DNA of 64,000 bases from CAYLYU01 sp964501925 (GTDB lineage Bacteria > Pseudomonadota > Zetaproteobacteria > Mariprofundales > Mariprofundaceae), in the NCBI GenBank assembly GCA_964501925.1, contig CAZCTM010000005.1, positions 1-64,000 of the forward strand. The letters run 5' to 3'. Positions 50,725-59,715 of the stretch are shown here, piece by piece. Position 1 is the stretch's first letter. Each line of letters begins with the position of its first letter. The notes below the pieces were generated by a model, which saw only the letters and a list, made by a program, of their open reading frames with translations, was not told where the DNA came from and made no database searches. The position numbers were made by a program, and so were the translations under genes.

Positions 50725-52016
50725 TGCAGCCTTTCTTCAACGGCCTTGTCCACCTCCTCCATCAGCGAATCAACGGCGGGCTCGGACGGCAGGTGGAGCT
50801 CATCCATTCCCAGGTCCTTCTCGGGTGAACGGACGGCATCCAGCACCTGCTTGACCTGCAGGGTCTCAAGATCCATGGCCGGCACACAGGGGGGCGAACC
50901 CTCGCTTGAGGCCACAATCAGCCCGCAATCATGCAGCTTCTTCAGGATCGCCTGGGTGACGTTCATGGGTACACCAAGCCAGCGGGTCAGGTCTTCCAAG
51001 CTCCAGTCCGGCAGTCGGCGGTAAAAATGCTGGCCGATGTAAAACATGGTCAGAAGCGACAGTTTCTCAAGGATCAATCCCGTGAGAACCAGCTCCCTTC
51101 GCCTGAGTCGCAAGTATTCCGGATGCTGGAGATAAAAACCGATGCTGGCACCAAGAAGCAGTATCAGCCAACTGACGAACAGCCAGATCATGAACATGAT
51201 GAGTATGGCAAAGCCGGAATAGACCGCAGTGTAATTGGTTGAACTGGCGACAAAGGAACTGAAGGCCCAGCCGGTCGCCTCCCACATGATGCCGGCAATG
51301 GCACCGCCGGCGAGGGCCGCGCTCAGTTTCACCTTGGTGTTGGGCATAAAGGCGTAAACAAAGGTGAAAGCGGCAATGACGAGAACATACGGCACCAGCT
51401 TGCCCGCACTGGTAATAGCAACTCCGAACACCGGAATATTCATCAGACTCTGGACGATGTCGGAATTCATCATGGAGGCGGTAATGCCCAGGGCCGAAAA
51501 CACCAGGAGAGGACCAACCATGACAACGCTCAGATACTCGCTGAAACGCTGGCCAAGCGGTCTGGGCTGCTTGATGTGCCAGATGTAATTGAAAGCCTTC
51601 TCGATCTTTGTCAGAAGGGAAATCACGGTGTAAATCAACAACCCCAGACCAAGAGCGCCAAGCACACCCACCTTGATATTCTCGACAAACTCAATGATCC
51701 TGCTGCTGACCTCCACCCCTTTTTCACCCAGTGGGGCGAGAAAATTCATGAGTATGGGCTCGAGCTGATTGTGTACCCCAAAGCCTTTCAGAACAGAGAA
51801 TGTGAGGGCCAGCAGGGGAACAATGGAGAGCAGTGTGGTATAGACCAGGCTCATGCTGCGCAGCGTCAGCTGCCCCTCAAGCAGGTCCCTGACCAGGGCA
51901 TAAACCACCTGCATCGCACGGGTGAGCTTCCTTTTCCATCCGGGCAGGGAGTCGATATCCTCAGGCCACAGAACCCTTGTCGCCATCTCCCTCCATACCG
52001 TAAATTGCTCGTTCAT
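50655..52016 (-). CDS. YihY/BrkB-family inner-membrane protein with a C-terminal winged-helix-like region
   Basis: A 453-residue membrane protein. About six TM segments include SLVYTTLLSIVPLLALTFSVLKG and later YAFMPNTKVKLSAALAGGAIAGIMWEATGWAF. These are signatures of the BrkB/YihY family, once named ribonuclease BN but not shown to be a nuclease. The C-terminal 110 residues (EDLTRWLGVPMNVTQAILKKLHDCGLI) look like a winged helix. Function is unknown. Its 3' end overlaps rodZ by 70 nt. Confidence 0.88.
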   Translation of the reverse strand: MNEQFTVWREMATRVLWPEDIDSLPGWKRKLTRAMQVVYALVRDLLEGQLTLRSMSLVYTTLLSIVPLLALTFSVLKGFGVHNQLEPILMNFLAPLGEKGVEVSSRIIEFVENIKVGVLGALGLGLLIYTVISLLTKIEKAFNYIWHIKQPRPLGQRFSEYLSVVMVGPLLVFSALGITASMMNSDIVQSLMNIPVFGVAITSAGKLVPYVLVIAAFTFVYAFMPNTKVKLSAALAGGAIAGIMWEATGWAFSSFVASSTNYTAVYSGFAILIMFMIWLFVSWLILLLGASIGFYLQHPEYLRLRRRELVLTGLILEKLSLLTMFYIGQHFYRRLPDWSLEDLTRWLGVPMNVTQAILKKLHDCGLIVASSEGSPPCVPAMDLETLQVKQVLDAVRSPEKDLGMDELHLPSEPAVDSLMEEVDKAVEERLHHRSFRDLILSEPSFSGVETDGD

Positions 52017-52046
52017 GCATCCCCCATCCGTTCACTCTTCCCGGTT

Positions 52047-52628
52047 TTATACAGGATAGTTCATCTCGCCGAGAAGCAACACCGCCGTGTTGGCACCGGC
52101 ATGCAGAAAAACCGGCACCCAGAGATTGCGGGAATATTCATAGGCAACAGCAAAAATGATGCCGCCGGCCAACTGGGGCAGAAGCAATCCTCCGTGCGCC
52201 AGCGTGAAACAGACGGCACTGAAGCCGGCAGATATGTAAATCCCGAAACCCTGGCGGATAAAACCGTAGAGCAAACCGCGAAAAAAGAATTCTTCCGCAA
52301 GCGGGGCGAGCAGGAGAAAAAGAACCATCCCGACCCAGCCGTGGATGAATGCCGGAACAGAAACCTGATCCGCCAGATTGAATGGTAGGAGAAGAACGGT
52401 GGCGCCGACACCAGACAGGGTGGCCGCCATCAGAAAGATCCGGATCGCCATCCGGCCTGGCAATTCAAGTACGGCGATCATGCGATAACGAACCAGGCAG
52501 GCCAGCATCCAGGCTGTCTCAAGGAAACGAAGCAGTGCAAGCGCCCACAACTGCCCCGGCCAGAATGAAAACAAGCCTTCAAGAGCGATAACGCCCGCCA
52601 CCGTTGTCAGGAAAGCCCTGGTGGACAT
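52047..52628 (-). CDS. CPBP-family glutamic intramembrane protease, probable dedicated sorting protease
   Basis: A 193-residue membrane protein of the CAAX-prenyl-protease (CPBP) type. The catalytic motif is EEFFFRG at 112-118 (E112, E113, R117), the second His is in FTLAHGG (H145), and the last motif is HAGAN at 176-180. About six TM segments surround them. It lies 19 nt downstream of an S8 protease gene whose product ends in Gly-rich/Cys/TM/Arg. The myxosortase and JDVT-CTERM enzymes (MrtX/MrtJ-like) are CPBP proteases that recognise Cys-containing C-terminal signals, so this one may cleave and anchor the S8 protein. An alternative start 60 nt upstream overlaps the S8 gene. Confidence 0.82.
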   Translation of the reverse strand: MSTRAFLTTVAGVIALEGLFSFWPGQLWALALLRFLETAWMLACLVRYRMIAVLELPGRMAIRIFLMAATLSGVGATVLLLPFNLADQVSVPAFIHGWVGMVLFLLLAPLAEEFFFRGLLYGFIRQGFGIYISAGFSAVCFTLAHGGLLLPQLAGGIIFAVAYEYSRNLWVPVFLHAGANTAVLLLGEMNYPV

Positions 52629-52647
52629 TGCAGGCACTGAGCCACCT

Positions 52648-54843
52648 TCAGGAAGGATGACGGTTAACCCTCCGGCAAACGCAGGCAAGAACGGTCAGCC
52701 AGATGGCGGTCAGGACCAGCATCCAGTTCCACTGACCCGTCCCCGGAATCAGGCAACCTCCCCCGCCTCCGGCAGGTGGAGGAACCGGCGTTGCCACACT
52801 GACGGTCGTACCGGTCGCCATGCGCCCATCCCGGCCACGGGCGATGACCCTGTAACGGATAGTGGCCCCCGAAGGAGCTGCAGGATCAGTGTAGGAAACG
52901 GCATTCGCCGGCAGCACAGTGAGTGTCGTGAACCCCGCGCCGGTATCACGCTGGATGATCTGGTCGACTTCACTGACGGATTGGTCCAGCCATGCAAGCA
53001 CAACTGTTGTCGGGCCCGAGGCTGTCGCAGTCAGGCCGGCCGGAGCATGCAGCGGCATGGACATCCGGGCATTGATCCTTCGACCTGTGACCGTCTTTCC
53101 GGCCAGCGAGGGAACCTGGTCCCCGTTGTTCAGAATGCGCTGCTTAAGCTGTGCAAGGCCAAGTCCCGGTTCCGCGGCCCAAATCAGTGCCGCCAGCCCT
53201 GCCACGTGGGGTGTAGCCATGCTTGTCCCCTGCCCGAATGCATATGCGTTTGGGCCATGCACGGTCCCTGGAACCGTGAGACTCACATCATCCACATGGA
53301 ACCCGTCGAACGTGACACTGAAATCGGAGTCAAACCGGAAACGCACCTGGGCAGTGGCAATGCCATCAAGCATCTGCATGTCCGATTCGAAGGGGGTTGG
53401 AACCCAGCCACCCGACTTGCCGGTCCAGCCGTCCCTCATGGTCCAGGTAACCCCGTCAGCTGTTCCATCCACCCACAGGAAATCAAAACCGGATTCAGTG
53501 GCCAGATTCAGGCGGTAGGAAAGCACCACACCCTGCTTGCCACCAAGATTGCAAACGGGTGAGCTTGCCCGATAACTGCGATTATTGGCATAGAAAACAC
53601 CAGGGGTATCGGTCAGGCTGAATGCGGGGGAAGCGAAGGTTTCACCCGTCACCGCAACCGTATTGGCCACGGGCAAACCGGTGATCCGGTCGATGGTCTC
53701 GGGAATCCACCCCTCCAGCGTTCCCGTATCGAAGTTCCAGCTGCAAACCGGAACCCTGGCTGGAGGAACACTGCTCAGGATATTGGTCCCCGGCGCGGCC
53801 ACATCAACGCTGATCTGACCAAAATTGGAAAATGCGGCCAGGCTGTCCTGCTGATCGGTTGCCGCCACAGCAATAATATTCGGCCGGGCATAGGAGGCGG
53901 GATAGCTGGGAAGAAGATCGTTGTCGGCACCTTCATTGCCGGCGGCCGCAACAACCAGAACCCCCTGAACGGCTGCATTGGCAATGGCCATATCCATGAG
54001 ATCTCCGGCCACACCATCCGGACCGCCAAAGCTCATGTTAAGGATTCTGGCACCGTTTGCAGCGGCATAGTCTATGGCCGCGACAATGTCTGCCGTTGTT
54101 CCCACACCCACGGAATTCAAGACACGAAGGGGCATCACACGGGCATTCCAGCACACACCGGTGCCACCGATTCCGTTGTTGCCCACCGCCCCCAATGTTC
54201 CGGCAACATGGGTGCCATGGCTATTAAAGTCCATGGGGTCGTTGTCAGCCTGCACAAAATCCCAGCCACGAACATCATCGATAAAACCATTGCCATCATT
54301 GTCAATACCGTCAATCACCTCCCCCGGATTGTTCCAGATATTGGCTGCCAGGTCCGGATGACTGTAATCCACGCCGGAATCAATGACGGCGACAACGACG
54401 GACGAGCAATCCGATATTTCATCCCAGGCCGAAACGGCAGAAATATCTGCTCCGGAACTGCCAGCCTGTCCATTCACTGTCTGGCCGGTGTTTTGCAAGC
54501 CCCAGTACTCGGCAAACCTGGGATCATTGGGCGCCGCGGCCATCCTGTAGAGGTAATTGGGCTGTACATGCGCAACCCAGGGGCGAGCCGAAAGCGTGGA
54601 CATTACCTCGGCCACCCGCTGGCCCAGCTTCAACTTCAAACGCAGGAAGCGGGTTTTTCCCCGATATTCCCGGGCAACGGTCAGGCCCAGAGCTCTCACG
54701 TTCTGAACGGCCGCAGGCGAGGCGGGAACGACAAGGACCTCCCCCTCCACATACGAAGGGGCTGCACGGGTCAGCCCCGCCCATGCGTTTCCGGACAAAA
54801 GCGCAAGGATCAATAAAAAAACAAAGGACATAACATACCGCAT
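52648..54843 (-). CDS. Subtilisin-like serine protease with inserted jelly-roll-like domain, FN3-like domain and C-terminal sorting tail
   Basis: A 731-residue exported S8 protease. It has a signal peptide (1-22), then a short propeptide-like region to about 100. The catalytic triad is D155 (VIDSGVD), H209 (NSHGTHVAG) and S541 (GTSMATPHVAG), with oxyanion N303 (AAAGNEG). An inserted module of about 160 residues (366-525; CSWNFDTGTLEGWIP to HVDDVSL) lies between N303 and S541. An FN3-like domain spans 600-685. The tail has PPPAGGGGGC at 688-697, a TM segment (704-722) and RR at 724-725. The adjacent CPBP protease probably acts on this tail. Confidence 0.88.
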   Translation of the reverse strand: MRYVMSFVFLLILALLSGNAWAGLTRAAPSYVEGEVLVVPASPAAVQNVRALGLTVAREYRGKTRFLRLKLKLGQRVAEVMSTLSARPWVAHVQPNYLYRMAAAPNDPRFAEYWGLQNTGQTVNGQAGSSGADISAVSAWDEISDCSSVVVAVIDSGVDYSHPDLAANIWNNPGEVIDGIDNDGNGFIDDVRGWDFVQADNDPMDFNSHGTHVAGTLGAVGNNGIGGTGVCWNARVMPLRVLNSVGVGTTADIVAAIDYAAANGARILNMSFGGPDGVAGDLMDMAIANAAVQGVLVVAAAGNEGADNDLLPSYPASYARPNIIAVAATDQQDSLAAFSNFGQISVDVAAPGTNILSSVPPARVPVCSWNFDTGTLEGWIPETIDRITGLPVANTVAVTGETFASPAFSLTDTPGVFYANNRSYRASSPVCNLGGKQGVVLSYRLNLATESGFDFLWVDGTADGVTWTMRDGWTGKSGGWVPTPFESDMQMLDGIATAQVRFRFDSDFSVTFDGFHVDDVSLTVPGTVHGPNAYAFGQGTSMATPHVAGLAALIWAAEPGLGLAQLKQRILNNGDQVPSLAGKTVTGRRINARMSMPLHAPAGLTATASGPTTVVLAWLDQSVSEVDQIIQRDTGAGFTTLTVLPANAVSYTDPAAPSGATIRYRVIARGRDGRMATGTTVSVATPVPPPAGGGGGCLIPGTGQWNWMLVLTAIWLTVLACVCRRVNRHPS

Positions 54844-54848
54844 GGTGA

Positions 54849-55223
54849 TCAATCCCCCTCTTTTGCTTTGTATAAATGGTCCCCCTGGATACCGCACACC
54901 ACCCTTTCCACGGAAAGCTGATCCATGACATCCTGCAAGGTTCGATGATCCTGCCAGCCCAGCGTGACGATCCTTGCCGAGGATCGCTTACGCATGGAGA
55001 GCCGGTATTTCTCCAGCAGGATATCCAGTTGCTCCGGACCAATGCTGCTGCAAAAGAGAACCACAACCCGCCCTTCTCCCGAATCGGTGCTGTGCTGCAG
55101 GCCGGAGTGAGCCGAACCTGCCTCGCCATAGCGGGCACACCCGGTCACCGGCGATGAAACCATCATCAGCACGATGAACCACAAGCTGGCGTAAAGAGGG
55201 CCTGAGATCCCCGGTCGTTTCAT
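54849..55223 (-). CDS. Small putative lipoprotein, first gene of the S8-CPBP operon
   Basis: A 124-residue protein that I do not recognise. The N-terminus has a hydrophobic signal and a possible lipobox ending in C29 (VTGC). The mature part has an alpha/beta pattern (RVVVLFCSSIGPEQLDILLEKYRLSMRKRS, then ARIVTLGWQDHRTLQDVMDQLSVERVVCGI) with two further cysteines that could pair. It ends 5 nt before the S8 gene and starts 15 nt after ilvD. It may be an inhibitor, chaperone or accessory factor for the protease. Confidence 0.6.
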   Translation of the reverse strand: MKRPGISGPLYASLWFIVLMMVSSPVTGCARYGEAGSAHSGLQHSTDSGEGRVVVLFCSSIGPEQLDILLEKYRLSMRKRSSARIVTLGWQDHRTLQDVMDQLSVERVVCGIQGDHLYKAKEGD

Positions 55224-55238
55224 CCGGTTTCGTGTCGG

Positions 55239-57086
55239 CTATCCGAGCTGATCCAGATCCCGGACCGCCCCCCGATCCGCCGATGTGGCCATGGCCGCAT
55301 AGGCCTGGAGGGCCTTTGACACCGTCCGCTCCCGGTGAAGCGGCCTCCAGGCGGCGTTACCCCTTGCCTCCATCGCCTTTCTCCGTTCAAGTAACACATC
55401 ATCTTTAATGTCCAGGTGAATGGTTCTATTAGGTATATCGATATCAATTGAATCGTTTTCCTCAACGAGCGCGATGGCTCCACCCTCCGCCGCCTCGGGG
55501 GAGACATGGCCGATGGAAAGCCCGGATGTGCCGCCGGAAAAGCGTCCGTCCGTAAGCAGGGCACAGACCTTACCCAGTCCCATGGATTTCAGATAGGAGG
55601 TCGGATACAGCATTTCCTGCATGCCCGGCCCTCCTTTCGGGCCCTCATAGCGAATGACAATGATATCGCCTTCAGCGATCTTTCCGCTCAGGATGGCGGC
55701 GACCGCCTCCTCCTGGCTCTCAAACACCCGCGCGCGCCCCCGGAACCTCCATATCGATGGATCAACCCCTGCTGTCTTCACGATGCAACCGCGCTCGGCG
55801 ATATTGCCATAAAGCACAGCAAGCCCTCCCTCCTGTGAATAGGCATGCTGATAATCCCGGATACAGCCATTGCAGCGATCCGTATCAAGTGACTTCCAGC
55901 GTTCCGACTGACTAAATGCCTTCAGGGACGGCACGCCGCCGGGTGCGGCCAGAAACAGCCTTCTGGCTTCCTCGTTGGCCTCGTCCATGATGTCCCAGTC
56001 TTCCAGGGCCTTGCCCATGGTCTTGCTGTGAACGGTCGGCAGATCGGTGTGGATCAGGCCCGCGCGATTCAACTCCGAAAGGATACCCATGATGCCGCCC
56101 GCCCTGTGCACATCCTCCATGTGATACGTCTGCGTGGAAGGTGCCACCTTGCAAAGATTGGGGACCCGGCGGGAAAGGCGATCGATGTCCGCCATGGTAA
56201 AATCCACGTCCGCCTCCTGCGCGCAGGCCAGTATGTGGAGCACGGTATTGGTGGATCCGCCCATGGCGATATCAAGCGCCATGGCGTTCTCAAAGGCCTC
56301 AAAAGTGGCAATGGAACGCGGCAGCACGCTCTCATCATCCTGTTCATAGTATCGCCTGGCCAGTTCCACCGACAGACGACCGGCCTTCAGGAAAAGCCCC
56401 TTTCGATCAGCATGGGTGGCCACAAGTGAACCGTTTCCGGGAAGGGCCAGACCGAGCGCCTCGGCAAGGCAGTTCATGGAATTGGCCGTAAACATCCCCG
56501 AACAGGATCCGCACGTCGGGCAGGCCGATCGTTCCACCGCCGCCACATCCTCATCCGACTCCTCCGGATCGGCCGCCATCACCATGGCATCCACCAGATC
56601 CAGATGCAGCTCCCGGTTGTGCAGGGTGATCTTGCCGGCCTCCATGGGACCACCGGAGACAAACACGGCCGGGATGTTGAGCCTGAGGGCCGCCATCAGC
56701 ATGCCCGGCGTGATCTTGTCACAGTTGGAGATGCAGACCAGCGCATCGGCGCAATGCGCATTCACCATGTATTCAACCGAATCAGCAATGAGATCACGGG
56801 AAGGCAGGGAGTACAGCATGCCTCCATGGCCCATGGCGATGCCGTCGTCGATGGCAATGGTATGAAACTCCCTGGCCACCCCGCCGGCCTTTTCGATCTC
56901 ACGGGCCACCATCTGCCCCAGGTCCTTCAGGTGGACGTGACCCGGCACAAATTGGGTAAATGAATTGGCGATGGCGATGATCGGTTTGCCAAAATCGTCA
57001 TCCTTCATGCCCGTCGCCCGCCAGAGGGCGCGTGCCCCGGCCATGTTTCGGCCATGGGTTGTGGTTCTGGAACGATATGCAGGCAT
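55239..57086 (-). CDS. ilvD: Dihydroxy-acid dehydratase IlvD
   Basis: Fe-S dehydratase in branched-chain amino-acid synthesis, 615 residues against 616 in E. coli. The start at MPAYRS follows GGGAG. Cluster and active-site motifs are SNCDKITPGM, ACPTCGSCSGMFTANSMNCL and MGGSTNTVLHI. The C-terminal GRFSGGTSGLSIGHVSPEA is also diagnostic. It is divergent from nadA, 108 nt away. The S8-CPBP operon follows in the same direction. Confidence 0.96.
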   Translation of the reverse strand: MPAYRSRTTTHGRNMAGARALWRATGMKDDDFGKPIIAIANSFTQFVPGHVHLKDLGQMVAREIEKAGGVAREFHTIAIDDGIAMGHGGMLYSLPSRDLIADSVEYMVNAHCADALVCISNCDKITPGMLMAALRLNIPAVFVSGGPMEAGKITLHNRELHLDLVDAMVMAADPEESDEDVAAVERSACPTCGSCSGMFTANSMNCLAEALGLALPGNGSLVATHADRKGLFLKAGRLSVELARRYYEQDDESVLPRSIATFEAFENAMALDIAMGGSTNTVLHILACAQEADVDFTMADIDRLSRRVPNLCKVAPSTQTYHMEDVHRAGGIMGILSELNRAGLIHTDLPTVHSKTMGKALEDWDIMDEANEEARRLFLAAPGGVPSLKAFSQSERWKSLDTDRCNGCIRDYQHAYSQEGGLAVLYGNIAERGCIVKTAGVDPSIWRFRGRARVFESQEEAVAAILSGKIAEGDIIVIRYEGPKGGPGMQEMLYPTSYLKSMGLGKVCALLTDGRFSGGTSGLSIGHVSPEAAEGGAIALVEENDSIDIDIPNRTIHLDIKDDVLLERRKAMEARGNAAWRPLHRERTVSKALQAYAAMATSADRGAVRDLDQLG

Positions 57087-57194
57087 AGACACTCCCGTTT
57101 TCATGACTCGTCATTCAGTCTGAGACCGTCAGGAAGAATAGCCACATTTTATTTCGTTTGACATGCGAAATGCAGCTTCGGACACTATAGCTCT

Positions 57195-58283
57195 ATGAAT
57201 GCCCTGCCACTGGTACAAATGCTCTATCAACGTCCCGAAGAGGACATCCTTGACCGGATCGGGCGGCTGCGCGCCGAACTGGGGGATCGACTCCTCATCC
57301 TCGCCCATCACTATCAGCGCGAAGAGGTCTATGCCTTTGCAGACCGGACGGGTGATTCCCTGAAGCTGGCGCAGCAGGCCGCCGGAACCGACGCCCCTTT
57401 CATCATCTTCTGCGGTGTACACTTCATGGCCGAAACAGCGGATATCCTGACCGGCGATCAGCAGGCCGTCATTCTCCCCGATCCCGCTGCGGGCTGCTCC
57501 ATGGCCGACATGGCCGACCTGCCTCATGTCAGCCAGGCATGGGAAGAGATCGGAACGATTGTCGACGTTGAAGAAGGCGTCACACCCGTCACCTACATCA
57601 ACTCGACCGCGGCACTCAAGGCATTCTGCGGGCGACATGGCGGCATTGTCTGCACCTCGTCCAACGCCCGACAGATCCTTGAATGGTCATGGCAGAGGCG
57701 CGACAAGGTCCTGTTCTTCCCCGACCAGCATCTGGGCCGCAATACCGCCCTGCGCATGGGCCTCGCCGATGAGGACATGATTGTCTGGAAACCGGGGGTG
57801 CCGCTGGGTGGCAACTCGCCTGAGGCCATCCGGAAGGCGCGACTCCTGCTCTGGGACGGCTTCTGTTCCGTGCATCAGATCTTTCAGGCGGCGCATGTGA
57901 TCAGCATGCGCAAACAGCATCCGGGTATCGAGGTGCTCGCCCACCCGGAGTGCTGCCGCGAGGTCTGCGACCTGGCCGACATGGTGGGCTCAACGGAAAG
58001 CATCATCCGGTATGTCGAGGCAGCCCCCGCCGGGCAGTCCTTCGCCATTGGCACCGAACTCAACCTGGTCAACCGGCTGCGCCTGCGTTTTCCTGACAAA
58101 CCCATCTATTTTCTTTCCCCGACGGTCTGCATGTGCTCCACCATGTTCCGTACCGATCCCCAGCACCTGTGCGCCTCCCTTGAGGCCCTGTCGGATGGTC
58201 GCGTGGAAAACCGGATCAGGGTTCCTCAGGAGGACAAACACCTTGCAAAGATCGCACTTGACCGGATGCTGGAACTTGCCTAA
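57195..58283 (+). CDS. nadA: Quinolinate synthase NadA
   Basis: [4Fe-4S] enzyme forming quinolinate from iminoaspartate and dihydroxyacetone phosphate in NAD synthesis, 362 residues. It has ILAHHYQREEV near the start, FCGVHFMAETADIL (C73), PAAGCSMAD, a central FFPDQHLGRNTA, HPECCREV and IGTELNLVNRL. The last part, SPTVCMCSTM, carries the C-terminal cluster cysteine. It overlaps the coiled-coil OmpA-like gene by 8 nt. Confidence 0.95.
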   Translation: MNALPLVQMLYQRPEEDILDRIGRLRAELGDRLLILAHHYQREEVYAFADRTGDSLKLAQQAAGTDAPFIIFCGVHFMAETADILTGDQQAVILPDPAAGCSMADMADLPHVSQAWEEIGTIVDVEEGVTPVTYINSTAALKAFCGRHGGIVCTSSNARQILEWSWQRRDKVLFFPDQHLGRNTALRMGLADEDMIVWKPGVPLGGNSPEAIRKARLLLWDGFCSVHQIFQAAHVISMRKQHPGIEVLAHPECCREVCDLADMVGSTESIIRYVEAAPAGQSFAIGTELNLVNRLRLRFPDKPIYFLSPTVCMCSTMFRTDPQHLCASLEALSDGRVENRIRVPQEDKHLAKIALDRMLELA

Positions 58284-59715
58284 ACGGATCGCATTCTGGA
58301 TCGCGGCCCTGGTCATGCTGCTGCCGTCCCCCATATGGGCGGCTGACGGCATCGACCAGCTCCGGCAGGAAATCCGCGCTTTTCTCAACAGCCCGGAACA
58401 TGAGTTTGCACCCGAAACCGCGGAAAAGGCCCAGGCCTACCTGGGAGCTGCCATGCTCGCCCGGGAAAAGCACGATGAGGAAAATGTTCACCAGAGTCTT
58501 GAGGCCGCCAGGCGGACGCTTTCGGAGGCAAGACGCCTGGCTTCCGATTTCCGGAAAAAGAACAGCGAACTTCTGAAGCTCCGGGCTGCCGCCCGCGAGG
58601 CTGCAGACAGTCCGAACGACCCGGCCCTGCAGGCGGCGGAACAAAACCTGAAGAAAATGATTCAGGCGACCGAGAAGGGCCTGTTCAATCAGAGCGAACA
58701 ATTCAAGCAAAAGGCCACCAGAGCCTATCGTGACATCATCGATCGCCGCCTGCCGGCGCTGGTTGAGGAGACCGGAAAGCTGATTTCAAGGGCGGCGGCC
58801 GCGGGCGCCAAGAAGTATGCGCCCCGGACCTACCAGGGCGCCAAGCAGTGGCTGAGCGAGGCCAGTGCCTATGTGGACGGCATCAGCCGCAAGGTGCCGG
58901 ACCATCCACGCAGGGGAATCCGGCTTGCAACCGCGGCACGCGAGCTCGCCCTTCAGGTCAAGCAGTGGCGAAAGCATGCCGGCAGTCATGAGCAGCTTGT
59001 CCTGAAAGGCAGGAAGGAGCGCCTGCGACTCGCCAGCAAGCTGGGCCTGGATGTTCATCCCGATGACCCAACCGCAGATATCTCCCTTGAGGCCATCCTG
59101 GCCGAAATCGACAAGAGACAGGCCAGGCAGAAGACATACGCCCTCGAGGTCGAAAAGGTAAGGGAACAGTGCCAGAGGGAACTGGAGAAGAAACTGGCCG
59201 AACAGCGTGAGACGCTTCTCAGCCGGCAGCAGGAGCGGCTCAGCAGCCTCAAGGATGCCTTCCGGGCCAAGCTCGAGCGCGAGACCTTTGAAAAGAAACG
59301 TCAGCAACGTCTGAGAAAGATCTTCAGGAAAGGGGACGTGGACATCTACTACAACCTGGATGGCTCCATCCTGATCCGCCTCTCGCGCCTGAAGTTCGCG
59401 CCGGGGAGAAGCAGCATCGACAAGAAATACTACGACCTGCTGGCCCGGCTGAAGGAGGCGCTGGAGATCTATGGCGACAGGAACGTCAACATCGAGGGCC
59501 ATACGGACAACAAGGGCGAGGCCAAGCCGAATCAGGTGCTGTCGCTCAAGCGGGCGGAATCCGTTCGCGACTACCTTATATCCGCGGGAGTGGAGGCAGG
59601 CCGGCTTAAGGCCCTTGGCTATGGTGAGGTGCGTCCGATTGCCAGCAACGATTATGAAAAGGGACGCGCCATGAATCGTCGAATCGATGTCATCATCCTC
59701 CCTCCCAATGGCTGA
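58276..59715 (+). CDS. OmpA-like periplasmic protein with long coiled-coil region
   Basis: A 479-residue exported protein. The best start is a TTG at 58276 inside the end of nadA; no ATG in frame is suitable. A signal peptide runs to about residue 22 (PSPIWA). Residues 25-325 are Lys/Glu/Ala/Arg-rich helices, and a dense coiled coil is near 270-345. The C-terminal domain (about 358-475) is OmpA-like, with FAPGRSSI, IEGHTDNKGEAKPNQVLSLKRAESVRDYL and GYGEVRPIASND, so it binds peptidoglycan. It may be a spacer or scaffold linking the wall to another envelope protein. Confidence 0.85.
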   Translation: MPKRIAFWIAALVMLLPSPIWAADGIDQLRQEIRAFLNSPEHEFAPETAEKAQAYLGAAMLAREKHDEENVHQSLEAARRTLSEARRLASDFRKKNSELLKLRAAAREAADSPNDPALQAAEQNLKKMIQATEKGLFNQSEQFKQKATRAYRDIIDRRLPALVEETGKLISRAAAAGAKKYAPRTYQGAKQWLSEASAYVDGISRKVPDHPRRGIRLATAARELALQVKQWRKHAGSHEQLVLKGRKERLRLASKLGLDVHPDDPTADISLEAILAEIDKRQARQKTYALEVEKVREQCQRELEKKLAEQRETLLSRQQERLSSLKDAFRAKLERETFEKKRQQRLRKIFRKGDVDIYYNLDGSILIRLSRLKFAPGRSSIDKKYYDLLARLKEALEIYGDRNVNIEGHTDNKGEAKPNQVLSLKRAESVRDYLISAGVEAGRLKALGYGEVRPIASNDYEKGRAMNRRIDVIILPPNG

